From Shewanella litoralis (GTDB lineage: Bacteria > Pseudomonadota > Gammaproteobacteria > Enterobacterales > Shewanellaceae), in NCBI RefSeq assembly GCF_009828585.1, contig NZ_WSRZ01000008.1:97511-161510 (forward strand): DNA of 64,000 bases. Direction: 5' to 3'. The notes under the pieces are model-generated. The model made no database searches. It was not told the origin of the DNA and saw only the letters and a list, made by a program, of their open reading frames with translations. Below are positions 34,662 through 43,266 of this stretch, piece after piece; position 1 is the stretch's first letter; each line of letters begins with the position of its first letter. The position numbers and the translations under genes were made by a program.

Positions 34662-36002
34662 ATGCATTCCAATTCAGATAAGCCTTTATCATTATTTTCA
34701 TTAACTTGGCCACTATTTGTGGATTTTGCGCTGCATTTTTTAACCGCAGCCATTAACACGTTTATGATTAGCCATGTGTCATATCAAGGTGTTGCCGCTT
34801 TATCGGTCGGTAATATGGTGTTTGAGCTGGCGATTACGTTATTTAGTTTCGTCAGTATTGGTGCGAGTGTGGTGATTACCCAATATTTAGGTTCACAAAA
34901 TAAGGCCGCGGCCAGCGCGGTGGTGTACTCATCTATTGGGTTTAACTTTTTAGTGGGATTGGTTGCTGCCGTGGGTATTTTAACCGGCTCCACAATGATG
35001 TTGAATTTAATGAATCTGCCCGCAGAATTAATGGCCGATGGAGAATTGTACCTACAAATTGTTGGCTTGTGTCTTATTCCCGAAGCTATGGCAATGTGTT
35101 TAGCCGCAGGCATGCGTGCCCATGGATTTACTCAGCAAGCCATGTGGGTTACGTTGTCGATGAACGTGATTACTTTTGTGGGTAATTTATTGCTGCTTTA
35201 CGGCTGGTTTGGCATACCGCAAATGGGCGTCGCTGGCGTTGCTATTAGTACGGTTGCAGGTCGACTCGTCGGCATGACTATTATGGCGGTGCTGTTTGTG
35301 CGCTACACCGGCATTAAATTACATATTCCAAGCATATTGCGCCCAGAAACAAAGATGCTCAAAAAAGTGTTCCATATTGGCTTACCCGCGGCGGGTGAAA
35401 ACGTGTCATGGATGCTGCAATTTATGGTAGTCACATCATTTGTGGGGTTAATGGGCGATAAAGCGCTGGCAGCACAGTCGTTATATTTTCAAATTTGTAT
35501 GTTCATTTTACTGTTTGGATTATCGATTGGTATCGGTAACGAAATTATTATCGGTCATATGGTGGGCGCTAAAAAGCTTAAAGCAGCGGAGCATCAAATG
35601 TATCGTGCATTAAAGCTGGGCTTAATAGTGACCACGATTGTGGCATTATTTGTAGCGATATGGGGCCCTAATCTTGTGGGCTTATTTACCGATGAAACCG
35701 ACATCGCTTTACTCGTTGGCCAACTATTTATACTCACATTGGTGATGGAGCCAGGGCGAACATTCAATCTGATTGTGATTAATGCACTGCGTGCAAGTGG
35801 CGATGCTAAGTTCCCGTTCTTTATGGGCTTGTTTTCGATGTGGTGTATCGCAGTGCCCGGCGCATATGTGCTCGGCATTCATTATGAATTTGGTTTGTTA
35901 GGCATTTGGGCTGCTTTAGCGTTAGATGAATGGGTGAGAGGGTTGGCAATGTTATGGCGTTGGCGTAGCGGACGTTGGCAAACAAAAAGCTTAATCGCCT
36001 AA
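34662..36002 (+). CDS. MATE-family efflux transporter
   Basis: A 446-residue inner-membrane protein with about 12 helices in two bundles of six, typical of cation-coupled MATE multidrug exporters (start LTWPLFVDFALHFLTAAINTFMIS; SVGNMVFELAITLFSFVSIGASVVITQYLGSQNKAAA; second half GLPAAGENVSWMLQFMVVTSFVGLMG). Substrates are unknown. It is monocistronic. Confidence 0.88.
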   Translation: MHSNSDKPLSLFSLTWPLFVDFALHFLTAAINTFMISHVSYQGVAALSVGNMVFELAITLFSFVSIGASVVITQYLGSQNKAAASAVVYSSIGFNFLVGLVAAVGILTGSTMMLNLMNLPAELMADGELYLQIVGLCLIPEAMAMCLAAGMRAHGFTQQAMWVTLSMNVITFVGNLLLLYGWFGIPQMGVAGVAISTVAGRLVGMTIMAVLFVRYTGIKLHIPSILRPETKMLKKVFHIGLPAAGENVSWMLQFMVVTSFVGLMGDKALAAQSLYFQICMFILLFGLSIGIGNEIIIGHMVGAKKLKAAEHQMYRALKLGLIVTTIVALFVAIWGPNLVGLFTDETDIALLVGQLFILTLVMEPGRTFNLIVINALRASGDAKFPFFMGLFSMWCIAVPGAYVLGIHYEFGLLGIWAALALDEWVRGLAMLWRWRSGRWQTKSLIA

Positions 36003-36224
36003 ATATGTTTACCTCGCTTTAAATATTATTGAGTTAAGCTGATCGTTTCGTGCTCATGTTTCGTATTTTTATTAGGCTCATATCTTGGGTTCATGTAAGC
36101 AAGTTAATGTTGATTTTGGTCACAATTTTTTCAATCCAGTGGTGAAAGTGTTAATATGCGAACAAATTTGGACAAGATAGCCATCCAAACGTTTTTGTAA
36201 ATCGTAATTAAAGGACGAAATGAC

Positions 36225-36965
36225 ATGAAGAAACTGCTACTCACTGCAGCAATTACACTGGCCATGCCATTTGCAGCACATGCTGGAAGTGAATTTGTTG
36301 AAGGCGATGCGACTCTTGCAGGCGAAGCTGAATTGGGCGCTACGTTAACCACTGGTAACACCGATACCTCTTCTTTTAAAGCGCGTTTAGCCTTAAAGCA
36401 AGAGTTAGGCAATTGGGAAAACCAATATGTTGCCGAAGGTTTATACAAGGAAGACACTGATGAAGTTACGGCTAAGCGCTACTTCTTTGGTGTACAGGGC
36501 GATTATCAAATTGACGATTTGAGCTACTTGTTTGCCAACACTAACTACGAAGTCGACCCTTTCACTGGTTACGACTTTACCTCTACAACCTCAGCCGGTT
36601 ACGGTTATCGTTTTATTGACACCGATAGAATGTCATTAAAAGCAGAGGCGGGTCCTGGTTATATTTATCAGCAGCTTGATGATGAGCTCGCAGTTTCAGA
36701 AGGTTATGATAGTGATGACAGCGTGGTTGTTCACGCCGTGGTTGACTTTCAAACTAAGCTGGGTGAATCGTCTAAGTTTCAACAGAAATTTGTTGCTGAC
36801 TGGGGTGAAAAATTAGATGCTCGCTCTGAAACATCACTCACGGCAAATATCGTGGGTGCATTAGCGATGAAATTTGCAGTGATTGTGCGTTACAACAGTG
36901 ACCCACTTGATGGCAAAGAAAGCACAGATACTGAAACCAACATGACATTGCTTTACGCATTTTAA
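36225..36965 (+). CDS. DUF481 outer-membrane protein (YdiY-like)
   Basis: A 246-residue exported protein; the signal peptide LLLTAAITLAMPFAAHA is cut near residue 20. The mature part is a run of alternating beta strands (GEAELGATLTTGNTDTSSFKARLALKQELGNW, YFFGVQGDYQIDDLSYLFANTNYEVD) typical of the DUF481 beta-barrel family (YdiY in E. coli), ending with an aromatic residue (LLYAF), as is usual for outer membrane barrels. AAAGGA precedes the start. Function not known. Confidence 0.85.
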   Translation: MKKLLLTAAITLAMPFAAHAGSEFVEGDATLAGEAELGATLTTGNTDTSSFKARLALKQELGNWENQYVAEGLYKEDTDEVTAKRYFFGVQGDYQIDDLSYLFANTNYEVDPFTGYDFTSTTSAGYGYRFIDTDRMSLKAEAGPGYIYQQLDDELAVSEGYDSDDSVVVHAVVDFQTKLGESSKFQQKFVADWGEKLDARSETSLTANIVGALAMKFAVIVRYNSDPLDGKESTDTETNMTLLYAF

Positions 36966-36983
36966 TTCAATGTGTTAACGCTT

Positions 36984-37010
36984 AAAAAGCTGGCTTAGCC
37001 AGCTTTTTTT
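36984..37010 (+). terminator. Terminator after the DUF481 gene
   Basis: AAAAAGCTGGC-TTA-GCCAGCTTTTTTT, a strong stem with T run, 18 bases after the stop. Confidence 0.92.
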
Positions 37011-37214
37011 ATGGCTTTTTTTGAGCAAAAAACTCAGCGTATTAGCGTTCGCTATATTTGTAATCATGCAATGATATCTGGCTCAAAAAATAACCATATT
37101 CGAGTCTAGGTTCACGGAACCGTCATTTTATCTGATGATTTAAGCCCTTTTTTCCATAAGGTTATTGCTTTAGGAGTATACTTTTTTTATCAGTAGCGAC
37201 GCTGAGAAAGGACG

Positions 37215-37961
37215 ATGCAAATAGGATGTTGTTGGTTTGATAGTGAGCGACGTTTGTTGGTTGATCAAGCAAAATCGACTCAGTGGCATTTAAACGATAA
37301 TGAATATTGGGTATTAGCTCAATTAGTTCAGCATCGTGGTCAAGTCGTTCCTTTGGATATGCTAGAAGCTGTGGTGATTTCAGGTGAAATTGCCCACCAA
37401 CTCAGCCATGCTGAACTTGTTAGCATTATCTACCACATCATTGATTATCTGTGTTCTAGCCACAGTAACCTCATCGAATATATCCCAGAGCAAGGGGTGA
37501 TCTTATACCCCATGACGCAAGTCAAGCATCCTAAAATTCTTGATTTACCCACTCGATTGTTATCGTTGGGACAATATGGCGTGATTATTGGTGCGCTGTT
37601 AGTGTTACTGTTTTTTCTCTGGTCGCATATTACCCCACCCATGTTTGCCAAAGCTGATGTACTGCGACAGGTGATTACGCCACAGGGTAAAGTGATTCAA
37701 TTGTCGGTCTTTGACGAGCAATCTTTGCAAGATGCTATTTTGCATGCCAATTGTTTATCTACGCAACTACGCTTATGCCACGATGTGCATTGGGATGCCA
37801 TTAGTGCAGCCATGTCTACTGACCGTCATTATGTGAGCTTGTTGCTAACACAATCTAATAAAGCGGTTTGGCGCTTCAAAAACGTAAAAGTTAGGGTTGA
37901 AGATATGCATTCGCCGTTTATTACACAGCAGTGGCTACATAAGGTAGATATTTGTGGTTAA
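37215..37961 (+). CDS. ToxR/VtrA-like membrane-bound transcription factor
   Basis: A 248-residue protein with a cytoplasmic OmpR/ToxR-type winged helix (about 1-100: WHLNDNEYWVLAQLVQHRGQVVPLDMLEAV, then IIYHIIDYLCSS and YIPEQGVILYP, which is the wing), one transmembrane helix (121-139, YGVIIGALLVLLFFLWSHI) and a periplasmic tail of about 109 residues. The tail holds C180, C188 and C247. This is the ToxR/CadC/VtrA plan: signal sensed in the periplasm, DNA bound in the cytoplasm. It overlaps the next gene by 8 bases, as ToxR partners often do. What it senses and which genes it controls cannot be told from the sequence. Confidence 0.8.
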   Translation: MQIGCCWFDSERRLLVDQAKSTQWHLNDNEYWVLAQLVQHRGQVVPLDMLEAVVISGEIAHQLSHAELVSIIYHIIDYLCSSHSNLIEYIPEQGVILYPMTQVKHPKILDLPTRLLSLGQYGVIIGALLVLLFFLWSHITPPMFAKADVLRQVITPQGKVIQLSVFDEQSLQDAILHANCLSTQLRLCHDVHWDAISAAMSTDRHYVSLLLTQSNKAVWRFKNVKVRVEDMHSPFITQQWLHKVDICG

Positions 37962-38538
37962 ACGAACATTGTGGGCGCGTCGCTGGCGTAGAAGAAGTCG
38001 CCGTTTGGTGCAATCAACGCGAGGTAAGTTGGCGCTTGTTTTCAGCGTTATGTTACTCATCTTTGGTGGCGCTAGTGCCCTTGAACGCTGGGTTACGCCG
38101 CATCATCTTTGGCGTTTTACTTGTCATGCTCAGGGGTATTTATCTCATGCACAATCTCACGCTGCGCCTTCTGATGTCATGCTGCTTCTTGAGATTGATC
38201 ATCAACAAGCCTCTTTGCATTATCAACTTGACTCAAATGCTGCGTTGCTTGAATTTGCGATATTTCAAGGTGAAGTGGCCCATGTAGACTTAGGTTCGCT
38301 GAGTTATCAGTTAGCGTTGGTAACAAAAGCGCTTCAATGGCAAGAAAATTCGAGCTTGCATCCCTATCTCATTAATGAGCTTTCTTTAAATGAGATAGGC
38401 TTACAACTGTTGGCAAGGTTACCGATTCAGGTGCAAATACTCAATGTCGATAGTGACCACTCCCGCGCCACATTAAAATTTATTCCGAGCAACAATTTAT
38501 GGTCTTGTCAGGTTGTGTCTGCAGATCTGCATCACTAA
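37954..38538 (+). CDS. ToxS/VtrC-like periplasmic partner
   Basis: A 194-residue protein: short, very basic cytoplasmic N-terminus (RRWRRRSRRL), one transmembrane helix (25-43) and a periplasmic domain with two Cys, C58 just after the membrane and C185 near the C-terminus, that may form a disulfide. It starts at GTG and overlaps the preceding regulator gene by 8 bases. Size, topology and coupling match ToxS, VtrC or FidL-type partners, whose sequences diverge too fast for plain recognition. I infer that it forms a heterodimer with the upstream regulator's tail to build a ligand pocket. Confidence 0.65.
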   Translation: MVKRTLWARRWRRRSRRLVQSTRGKLALVFSVMLLIFGGASALERWVTPHHLWRFTCHAQGYLSHAQSHAAPSDVMLLLEIDHQQASLHYQLDSNAALLEFAIFQGEVAHVDLGSLSYQLALVTKALQWQENSSLHPYLINELSLNEIGLQLLARLPIQVQILNVDSDHSRATLKFIPSNNLWSCQVVSADLHH

Positions 38539-38611
38539 CATTGAATAAATTGCCTTTTAGGTTACTATCCATAACATAGGGAATAATTCAAACGGTAAGT
38601 AATCAAAAGCT

Positions 38612-40063
38612 GTGGCAAAAGTTAAAGTAAAACAAGAAGAAGCATTATCAATCAAATTTAGTCATCAAATGGCACCAGGGGATCAGCGTACCTTTGATTT
38701 GTACTTCTATTTGCCGACTGAAATGGGAATTGGCTCGCACACTCTAGACGAGGAGGAATACTATCACAGTGGTATTCTTGGGCGTCGCTCCTATTACTCT
38801 AAGGGCTTGCACCTACCGCTGGTTCAATCGCGTTTTATCAGTTTAAATAAGCGCACCTTAGAGGAATTTCGTTTATACCTTAATTTATTTGCTTATCAAT
38901 TTGCGGTCGCCATTGAAACCGACGGCAAAGAGCTGCGGCAAAAAAGTGATGCCAGTGAATTTTATATGGCACTCGATGAGCTGTGTGATGTGGTTATTCA
39001 GCTTCTTAAAAAGTTTCGTCGAAATGAGCCTAGCGATCCAAAGTGGAAATCGTATTTTGAACATGCCGATAACTATCTTTCATGGTTTTGTGAACAACAA
39101 TTACTGAAAACGTTAGCCTATTCACCGCGCAGCTCAGATTTTAGCGAAGTAAAAGAGAAAGTACTGAGTTTATGTCGTAGTGAAAATCACTACCGTGAAA
39201 TGGTGTGTAAATACAATTCGATGCAAACCCAGCAAGATGCCAATCGGATTTCAAACAAAATGCTGTTGCTGCGCCGCTTGATCCAACAAGGCGTGGTATT
39301 AAAAGAAGAGTTAAAGCCACTTGGCGTTGGGCTTAAGAAGTTTGTTACAGGCCTTGCAACTGGGTTAGTGATGTTGGTGGTTTCGGCGTTAATTATTAAA
39401 GCTCAGGGTTTTTTTAATGGTTTAACCTTAACATTATTACTGACGCTTGCGGTTATTTATGGTTTCAGGGAAATCTTTAAAGAAGACTTTCGTAATGCGA
39501 TGTGGCGCTTTATACAACGAGGGCGCCCGCGTTGGAGCCGTATTTTACGTGATACCACCACCCAGGCGATTGTCGCTAAGCAGTTAGTCTGGCTTGAATT
39601 TATGCGTTCGCAAGATATTCCTGACACAGTGTCTGAAATTATGAAGCAGCGCCATAGCCAAAACAAAGTCGACTCTACTGTGTTGCATTATCGTATTGCC
39701 ACTAAAGTGGCCAATAAACCGTTTGAGGCGGGGTATTCGCAAATCCAAGAACAGGTTAACTTTAGCCTGGTGCCATTTGCGCGTCATTTAGAACGTGGTA
39801 AAGCCAAAATTTATAAAGAGTCAGATGGCAATATCAGTAATGAATCCGTTGAGCGTCGTTACCAGGTTAACCTGGTTGCGGTGTTACGCGATGGCAAGCA
39901 ACAGCCTGAATATGCGCGTTTTAAAGTCACGATGAATCGTTCAAGTATTGTCGAAATTACCGAAAGCAAACTGCCTGATAATATTCAACCCTTCACACTG
40001 GAGTCAGAAAGCAGCTTAAATGAAGACACCCAGGTTGTAGACCATCATCAAGTAGAGCCTTAA
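38612..40063 (+). CDS. Unknown membrane protein, 483 residues
   Basis: Begins at GTG after a weak ribosome site. Residues 1-230 are soluble, rich in charged and helical segments (KFRRNEPSDPKWKSYFEHADNY); two transmembrane helices follow at about 246-265 (VTGLATGLVMLVVSALIIKA) and 270-288; the C-terminal ~190 residues are cytoplasmic (REIFKEDFRNAMWRFIQRGRPRWSR, RHLERGKAKIYKESDGN). I do not recognise a family. It follows the ToxRS-like pair by 73 bases in the same direction and may be part of the same unit. An inverted repeat lies after its stop. Confidence 0.6.
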   Translation: MAKVKVKQEEALSIKFSHQMAPGDQRTFDLYFYLPTEMGIGSHTLDEEEYYHSGILGRRSYYSKGLHLPLVQSRFISLNKRTLEEFRLYLNLFAYQFAVAIETDGKELRQKSDASEFYMALDELCDVVIQLLKKFRRNEPSDPKWKSYFEHADNYLSWFCEQQLLKTLAYSPRSSDFSEVKEKVLSLCRSENHYREMVCKYNSMQTQQDANRISNKMLLLRRLIQQGVVLKEELKPLGVGLKKFVTGLATGLVMLVVSALIIKAQGFFNGLTLTLLLTLAVIYGFREIFKEDFRNAMWRFIQRGRPRWSRILRDTTTQAIVAKQLVWLEFMRSQDIPDTVSEIMKQRHSQNKVDSTVLHYRIATKVANKPFEAGYSQIQEQVNFSLVPFARHLERGKAKIYKESDGNISNESVERRYQVNLVAVLRDGKQQPEYARFKVTMNRSSIVEITESKLPDNIQPFTLESESSLNEDTQVVDHHQVEP

Positions 40064-40100
40064 CTGGCCCAGATCTATGTACAGCTCTAGTCTGGGCCAG
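40064..40100. terminator. Inverted repeat between convergent genes
   Basis: CTGGCCCAGA (40064-40073) and TCTGGGCCAG (40091-40100), a perfect 10-bp stem directly after the preceding stop codon. No T tract on either strand, so it may be a Rho-dependent or transcript-end hairpin serving both convergent genes. Confidence 0.55.
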
Positions 40101-40107
40101 CTATTCG

Positions 40108-42357
40108 CTAATTGAGATAGTCAATATGAGCTGGGCGGGTAAATGCCATGCAAATATTTTGGTCAACTGACTGCTTAGCGCGTTTGAGTGCAATTTCAGC
40201 ATTGGCTAGATATTGCTCTAGCGTTTGTGGTGACACGTAACCTGCAATACCCATGTTGATGCCTTCAGATAGGTTATTTTCAGTTAAGCAGTGCATGACA
40301 TTGAGCGCGTATTGATAGGCGCTATTTGCATCAGTGTCGGGCAATAAAATCACCAATTTACCCAGTTGCCATTGCGATATTTGATAATTGAGTGGCAGTT
40401 CGATGAGTAATTGTAACTCAATGTCTTTCTGGCGTTTTTCTAATTGGCTCATATTACCCATGTGGCTGAAAATACCTTCTGGATTAATATCCATCACCAT
40501 TAAACTCGATTGCACTTTGGTTTGTTCACTGAGGTTATTAAAGTGGTGCTCAAGTTCATTAAGGCGCAGCACAATCGCACTGCGATGACCAAATACGTTA
40601 CTGCTATTATTGACTGCAACTGTTGGCACTGTTTCTTCGAATGTACAAATTAGATATTCAATCTCCCCGTCGTAAGCTAACTGACCGGCTAAAGTGGTTT
40701 TGAGACATTGGCTATAGCGGCTTTGGGTAAAAGGCATGATTTGCGCAGTCCATTCACCTTGTAAGCTGATTTGCGCACAAATGTTTTGCCATTCGCTGTT
40801 GAGTTCCTCGCCCAGTAATTCAGTGATGGCAATATTGGTTTCTCCATTTAATGCCATTAAATGATCAAATTTGCTGTTGCACTTTATCAGCTTGCCATTG
40901 GCATCGGTGAGCGCTGTTGCCACTGCACTGTCACTGAGTAATTGATACAAGTAAGCCTGGCGCTGGCTGTCGTAAAGAATGGTGATGTCGTCAAATGTAA
41001 CCAGCCAATAATGTTCTTTACTGTGTGGGCAAACTTCACTGCGTATATGGGTTTGTAACGTGCTGTTATTGACGTTTTGTATGCTGATCTCACCACGCCA
41101 TTGTTGGTGATGTGCTAAGGCTTCTTTTATTTGCTTAACGCGTTCATCATCGAGGTGAAGCACCCGTTGAAAGCTGCGATCGATTAAGGTTTCAATTGAT
41201 AAGCCGAGTGCTTTTGACGCTTTAGGGTTAGCGCTGCCTATACGGCCATTATCATTCACAATTAGGCAGCTTATCTCGCTGTTAAATAAACCATGGCTAA
41301 GTTGTAAACTGTTGTGTTTTGCGCGGCGCTCCAGTACGAATAAGTGACGTAATACAATTAATGCCGATGCCAATAACGCGATGAGTACCCCAGCAATAAG
41401 AATCACCATTCGCCACTCAAGGTAGCGCGCTGCAATATCATCATGGCGAATATAAGACAGTAAAAAATACTCTCTTTTGGTTTCATATTGGCTCGTGAGT
41501 TCAACCTTTAAATACACAAAAGTCGCATTTGCACTATAGAATTGGCCAAAGTTATTCATGGCCATGTCTTTCCATAAATCAGGGTAAGTTTGTTTTAAAC
41601 TCGAGCCTAAATTGTCGGGCATATTCGAGAGCGGCTCTGGTTGATTGGCGCCCGCGTATAGAAAACCTTGAGTGTCGAGCAGAAGTAAGGGCGAGTTATG
41701 ATTAAAAAATGCCGGCTTGATTGACTCAAGTAATTTGGTTATTGAGTTGTAGGTAACTAAATAGCCTTTAACACTTTGATCGGGATTTTCTATCCAAGAC
41801 AGTTGGTAAAAGTAAGGTTCAAGTATGCCGTCAATTGGCGTAAATGACATTGGCGATGTATAAATATCACTGCCACCCATATTACGTCCAGAGCCCAGTA
41901 ATGCGGCAGGGATCTGCATATTGTCGAAGCTATCCGTGGTCGAAAAACGTAATTTCCCTTCAGGGGAAAATAAGGCCAGGCCTAATAGTTCTGGTATGTT
42001 TTGCGTCAACGAGTCCCAGCTTTCGGTGACTTTTTGTTGCTGGGTTTTGGATGGATTTTGTAAGTATTGGCGCAGTAATTCGGCTTTGGCAAATGTTTGG
42101 GTTCTAAATTGCAAAAATGCAGCTTTGTCTGATGCCAATGATGCGACAGTTTGCAACTCGCTGTAGCGTTGATCTGCCCAGTCTTCTTGCAAGCGACGTT
42201 CGCCAAGATTAACGACCATATGCGTGGCAATAAACACTGCGATTAACAGTATAAGTAATTGGCTTAACAGAGACAGAATATGCTGTTGAGACCAGCGTGC
42301 TGCTTGTGATGAAATTAATAACGAGTTAGGAGAACTCACTGCTGTACGTTTAAACAT
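40108..42357 (-). CDS. PAS-domain membrane sensor with degenerate GGDEF domain
   Basis: A 749-residue membrane protein. TM1 is about 28-50; a periplasmic sensor region (about 55-310, dCache-like in length) follows; TM2 is about 315-342. Then come two PAS-like regions (about 350-460 and 470-590) and a C-terminal GGDEF-type fold (about 590-735), recognisable from LMVMDINPEG, GKLVILLPDTDANSAYQYA, GINMGIAGY and LANAEIALKRAKQ. The GGDEF/GGEEF signature is replaced: the aligned residues 664-668 are QLGKL. So diguanylate cyclase activity is unlikely, and I infer it to be a c-di-GMP- or GTP-independent sensor or allosteric scaffold. The minus-strand gene stands alone. Confidence 0.8.
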   Translation of the reverse strand: MFKRTAVSSPNSLLISSQAARWSQQHILSLLSQLLILLIAVFIATHMVVNLGERRLQEDWADQRYSELQTVASLASDKAAFLQFRTQTFAKAELLRQYLQNPSKTQQQKVTESWDSLTQNIPELLGLALFSPEGKLRFSTTDSFDNMQIPAALLGSGRNMGGSDIYTSPMSFTPIDGILEPYFYQLSWIENPDQSVKGYLVTYNSITKLLESIKPAFFNHNSPLLLLDTQGFLYAGANQPEPLSNMPDNLGSSLKQTYPDLWKDMAMNNFGQFYSANATFVYLKVELTSQYETKREYFLLSYIRHDDIAARYLEWRMVILIAGVLIALLASALIVLRHLFVLERRAKHNSLQLSHGLFNSEISCLIVNDNGRIGSANPKASKALGLSIETLIDRSFQRVLHLDDERVKQIKEALAHHQQWRGEISIQNVNNSTLQTHIRSEVCPHSKEHYWLVTFDDITILYDSQRQAYLYQLLSDSAVATALTDANGKLIKCNSKFDHLMALNGETNIAITELLGEELNSEWQNICAQISLQGEWTAQIMPFTQSRYSQCLKTTLAGQLAYDGEIEYLICTFEETVPTVAVNNSSNVFGHRSAIVLRLNELEHHFNNLSEQTKVQSSLMVMDINPEGIFSHMGNMSQLEKRQKDIELQLLIELPLNYQISQWQLGKLVILLPDTDANSAYQYALNVMHCLTENNLSEGINMGIAGYVSPQTLEQYLANAEIALKRAKQSVDQNICMAFTRPAHIDYLN

Positions 42358-42469
42358 TGCGCCACTTTTTTAGCATTTACTGAATGGCAATACTAGCATG
42401 AAGCCTGCGTAGGCAAAACGTCTAGGTGTGGATAATTACTTAACCTGAGTTCAGGTTATTTATCCCTGG

Positions 42470-43087
42470 TTAACCCAGTTTATCTAATTCTCGTTGCTTA
42501 AATATAGCCCCATGTTGTTCAGCAATGGCGCGGCAGCGTGCCATGTCGACATTAGCTAAGCCGTTAATAGCACTCACTTGAACGTCTGGGATAAACTGCG
42601 GAGCTTGTTGAATAAATTCAAGCAGTGCTTGATAAGACCCCGCAAGCTTTGGCCGACAATGTTGCTCATAGCTTTGCTCTGTATCAGCATTGAGCGAAAT
42701 TGATAAGCTGTCAACGCATTGGCTCAGGTCAGGCAAAATATTACGTCGATGAAAGTGATTACCTAATCCGTCGGTGTTTAATCTCACGCGGCCGCCTTGT
42801 GCCTTAATGGCGTGAGCTACCTGCAATAAACATTCTAGGTTCAGTGTCGGCTCACCAAAACCACAAAACACATATTCATCAACTTTTTTTACATCCCCAA
42901 GCAATGGAATAATATCGTCTGCAGTGATCCGTTTACTTAATGACAAATCATATTCATGAATTTGTTTAGATCCATTGTGTTTAGGGCAAAACTGGCATCG
43001 CAAGGTACATCTGGCGGTGATATTAAGATAACGGTGGTTGCCGATATCATAAACTAAGGTAGCAGCAGTGGTCATAATGGTTAACAT
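42470..43087 (-). CDS. Radical SAM protein, TatD-associated type
   Basis: A 205-residue radical SAM enzyme. The cluster-binding motif is C-x3-C-x2-C in CTLRCQFCP (about residue 27-34), followed by a GGEPT-like loop in CGFGEPTLN and LNTDGLGN. The short size and the start YDIGNHRYLNITARCTLRC match the family known as TatD-associated radical SAM proteins. The reaction is unknown. The real start might be an ATG four codons inside (43075); neither start has a clear ribosome site. A tatD gene is not adjacent. It is transcribed away from the RND operon. Confidence 0.78.
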   Translation of the reverse strand: MLTIMTTAATLVYDIGNHRYLNITARCTLRCQFCPKHNGSKQIHEYDLSLSKRITADDIIPLLGDVKKVDEYVFCGFGEPTLNLECLLQVAHAIKAQGGRVRLNTDGLGNHFHRRNILPDLSQCVDSLSISLNADTEQSYEQHCRPKLAGSYQALLEFIQQAPQFIPDVQVSAINGLANVDMARCRAIAEQHGAIFKQRELDKLG

Positions 43088-43184
43088 GACAAGAATAACA
43101 TCGCAGTATTGTAACTAACTCTATGCCGAGGCTTTGTTGCTTGGCTCGCACTTATGCCAATCTGTTACGATTTAATGTTGATAT

Positions 43185-43218
43185 AAAAAGAGCGAATGTG
43201 ATGACATTCGCTCTTTTT
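43185..43218 (-). terminator. Terminator of the RND operon
   Basis: AAAAAGAGCGAATGT-GATG-ACATTCGCTCTTTTT, a perfect 15-bp stem, about 50 bases after the RND permease stop codon. A/T tracts on both sides make it usable in both directions. Confidence 0.9.
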
Positions 43219-43266
43219 GTAGCCTAAATTTAGCGCAGGCTCTATTAACTTAACTGGGGGCGCTGC

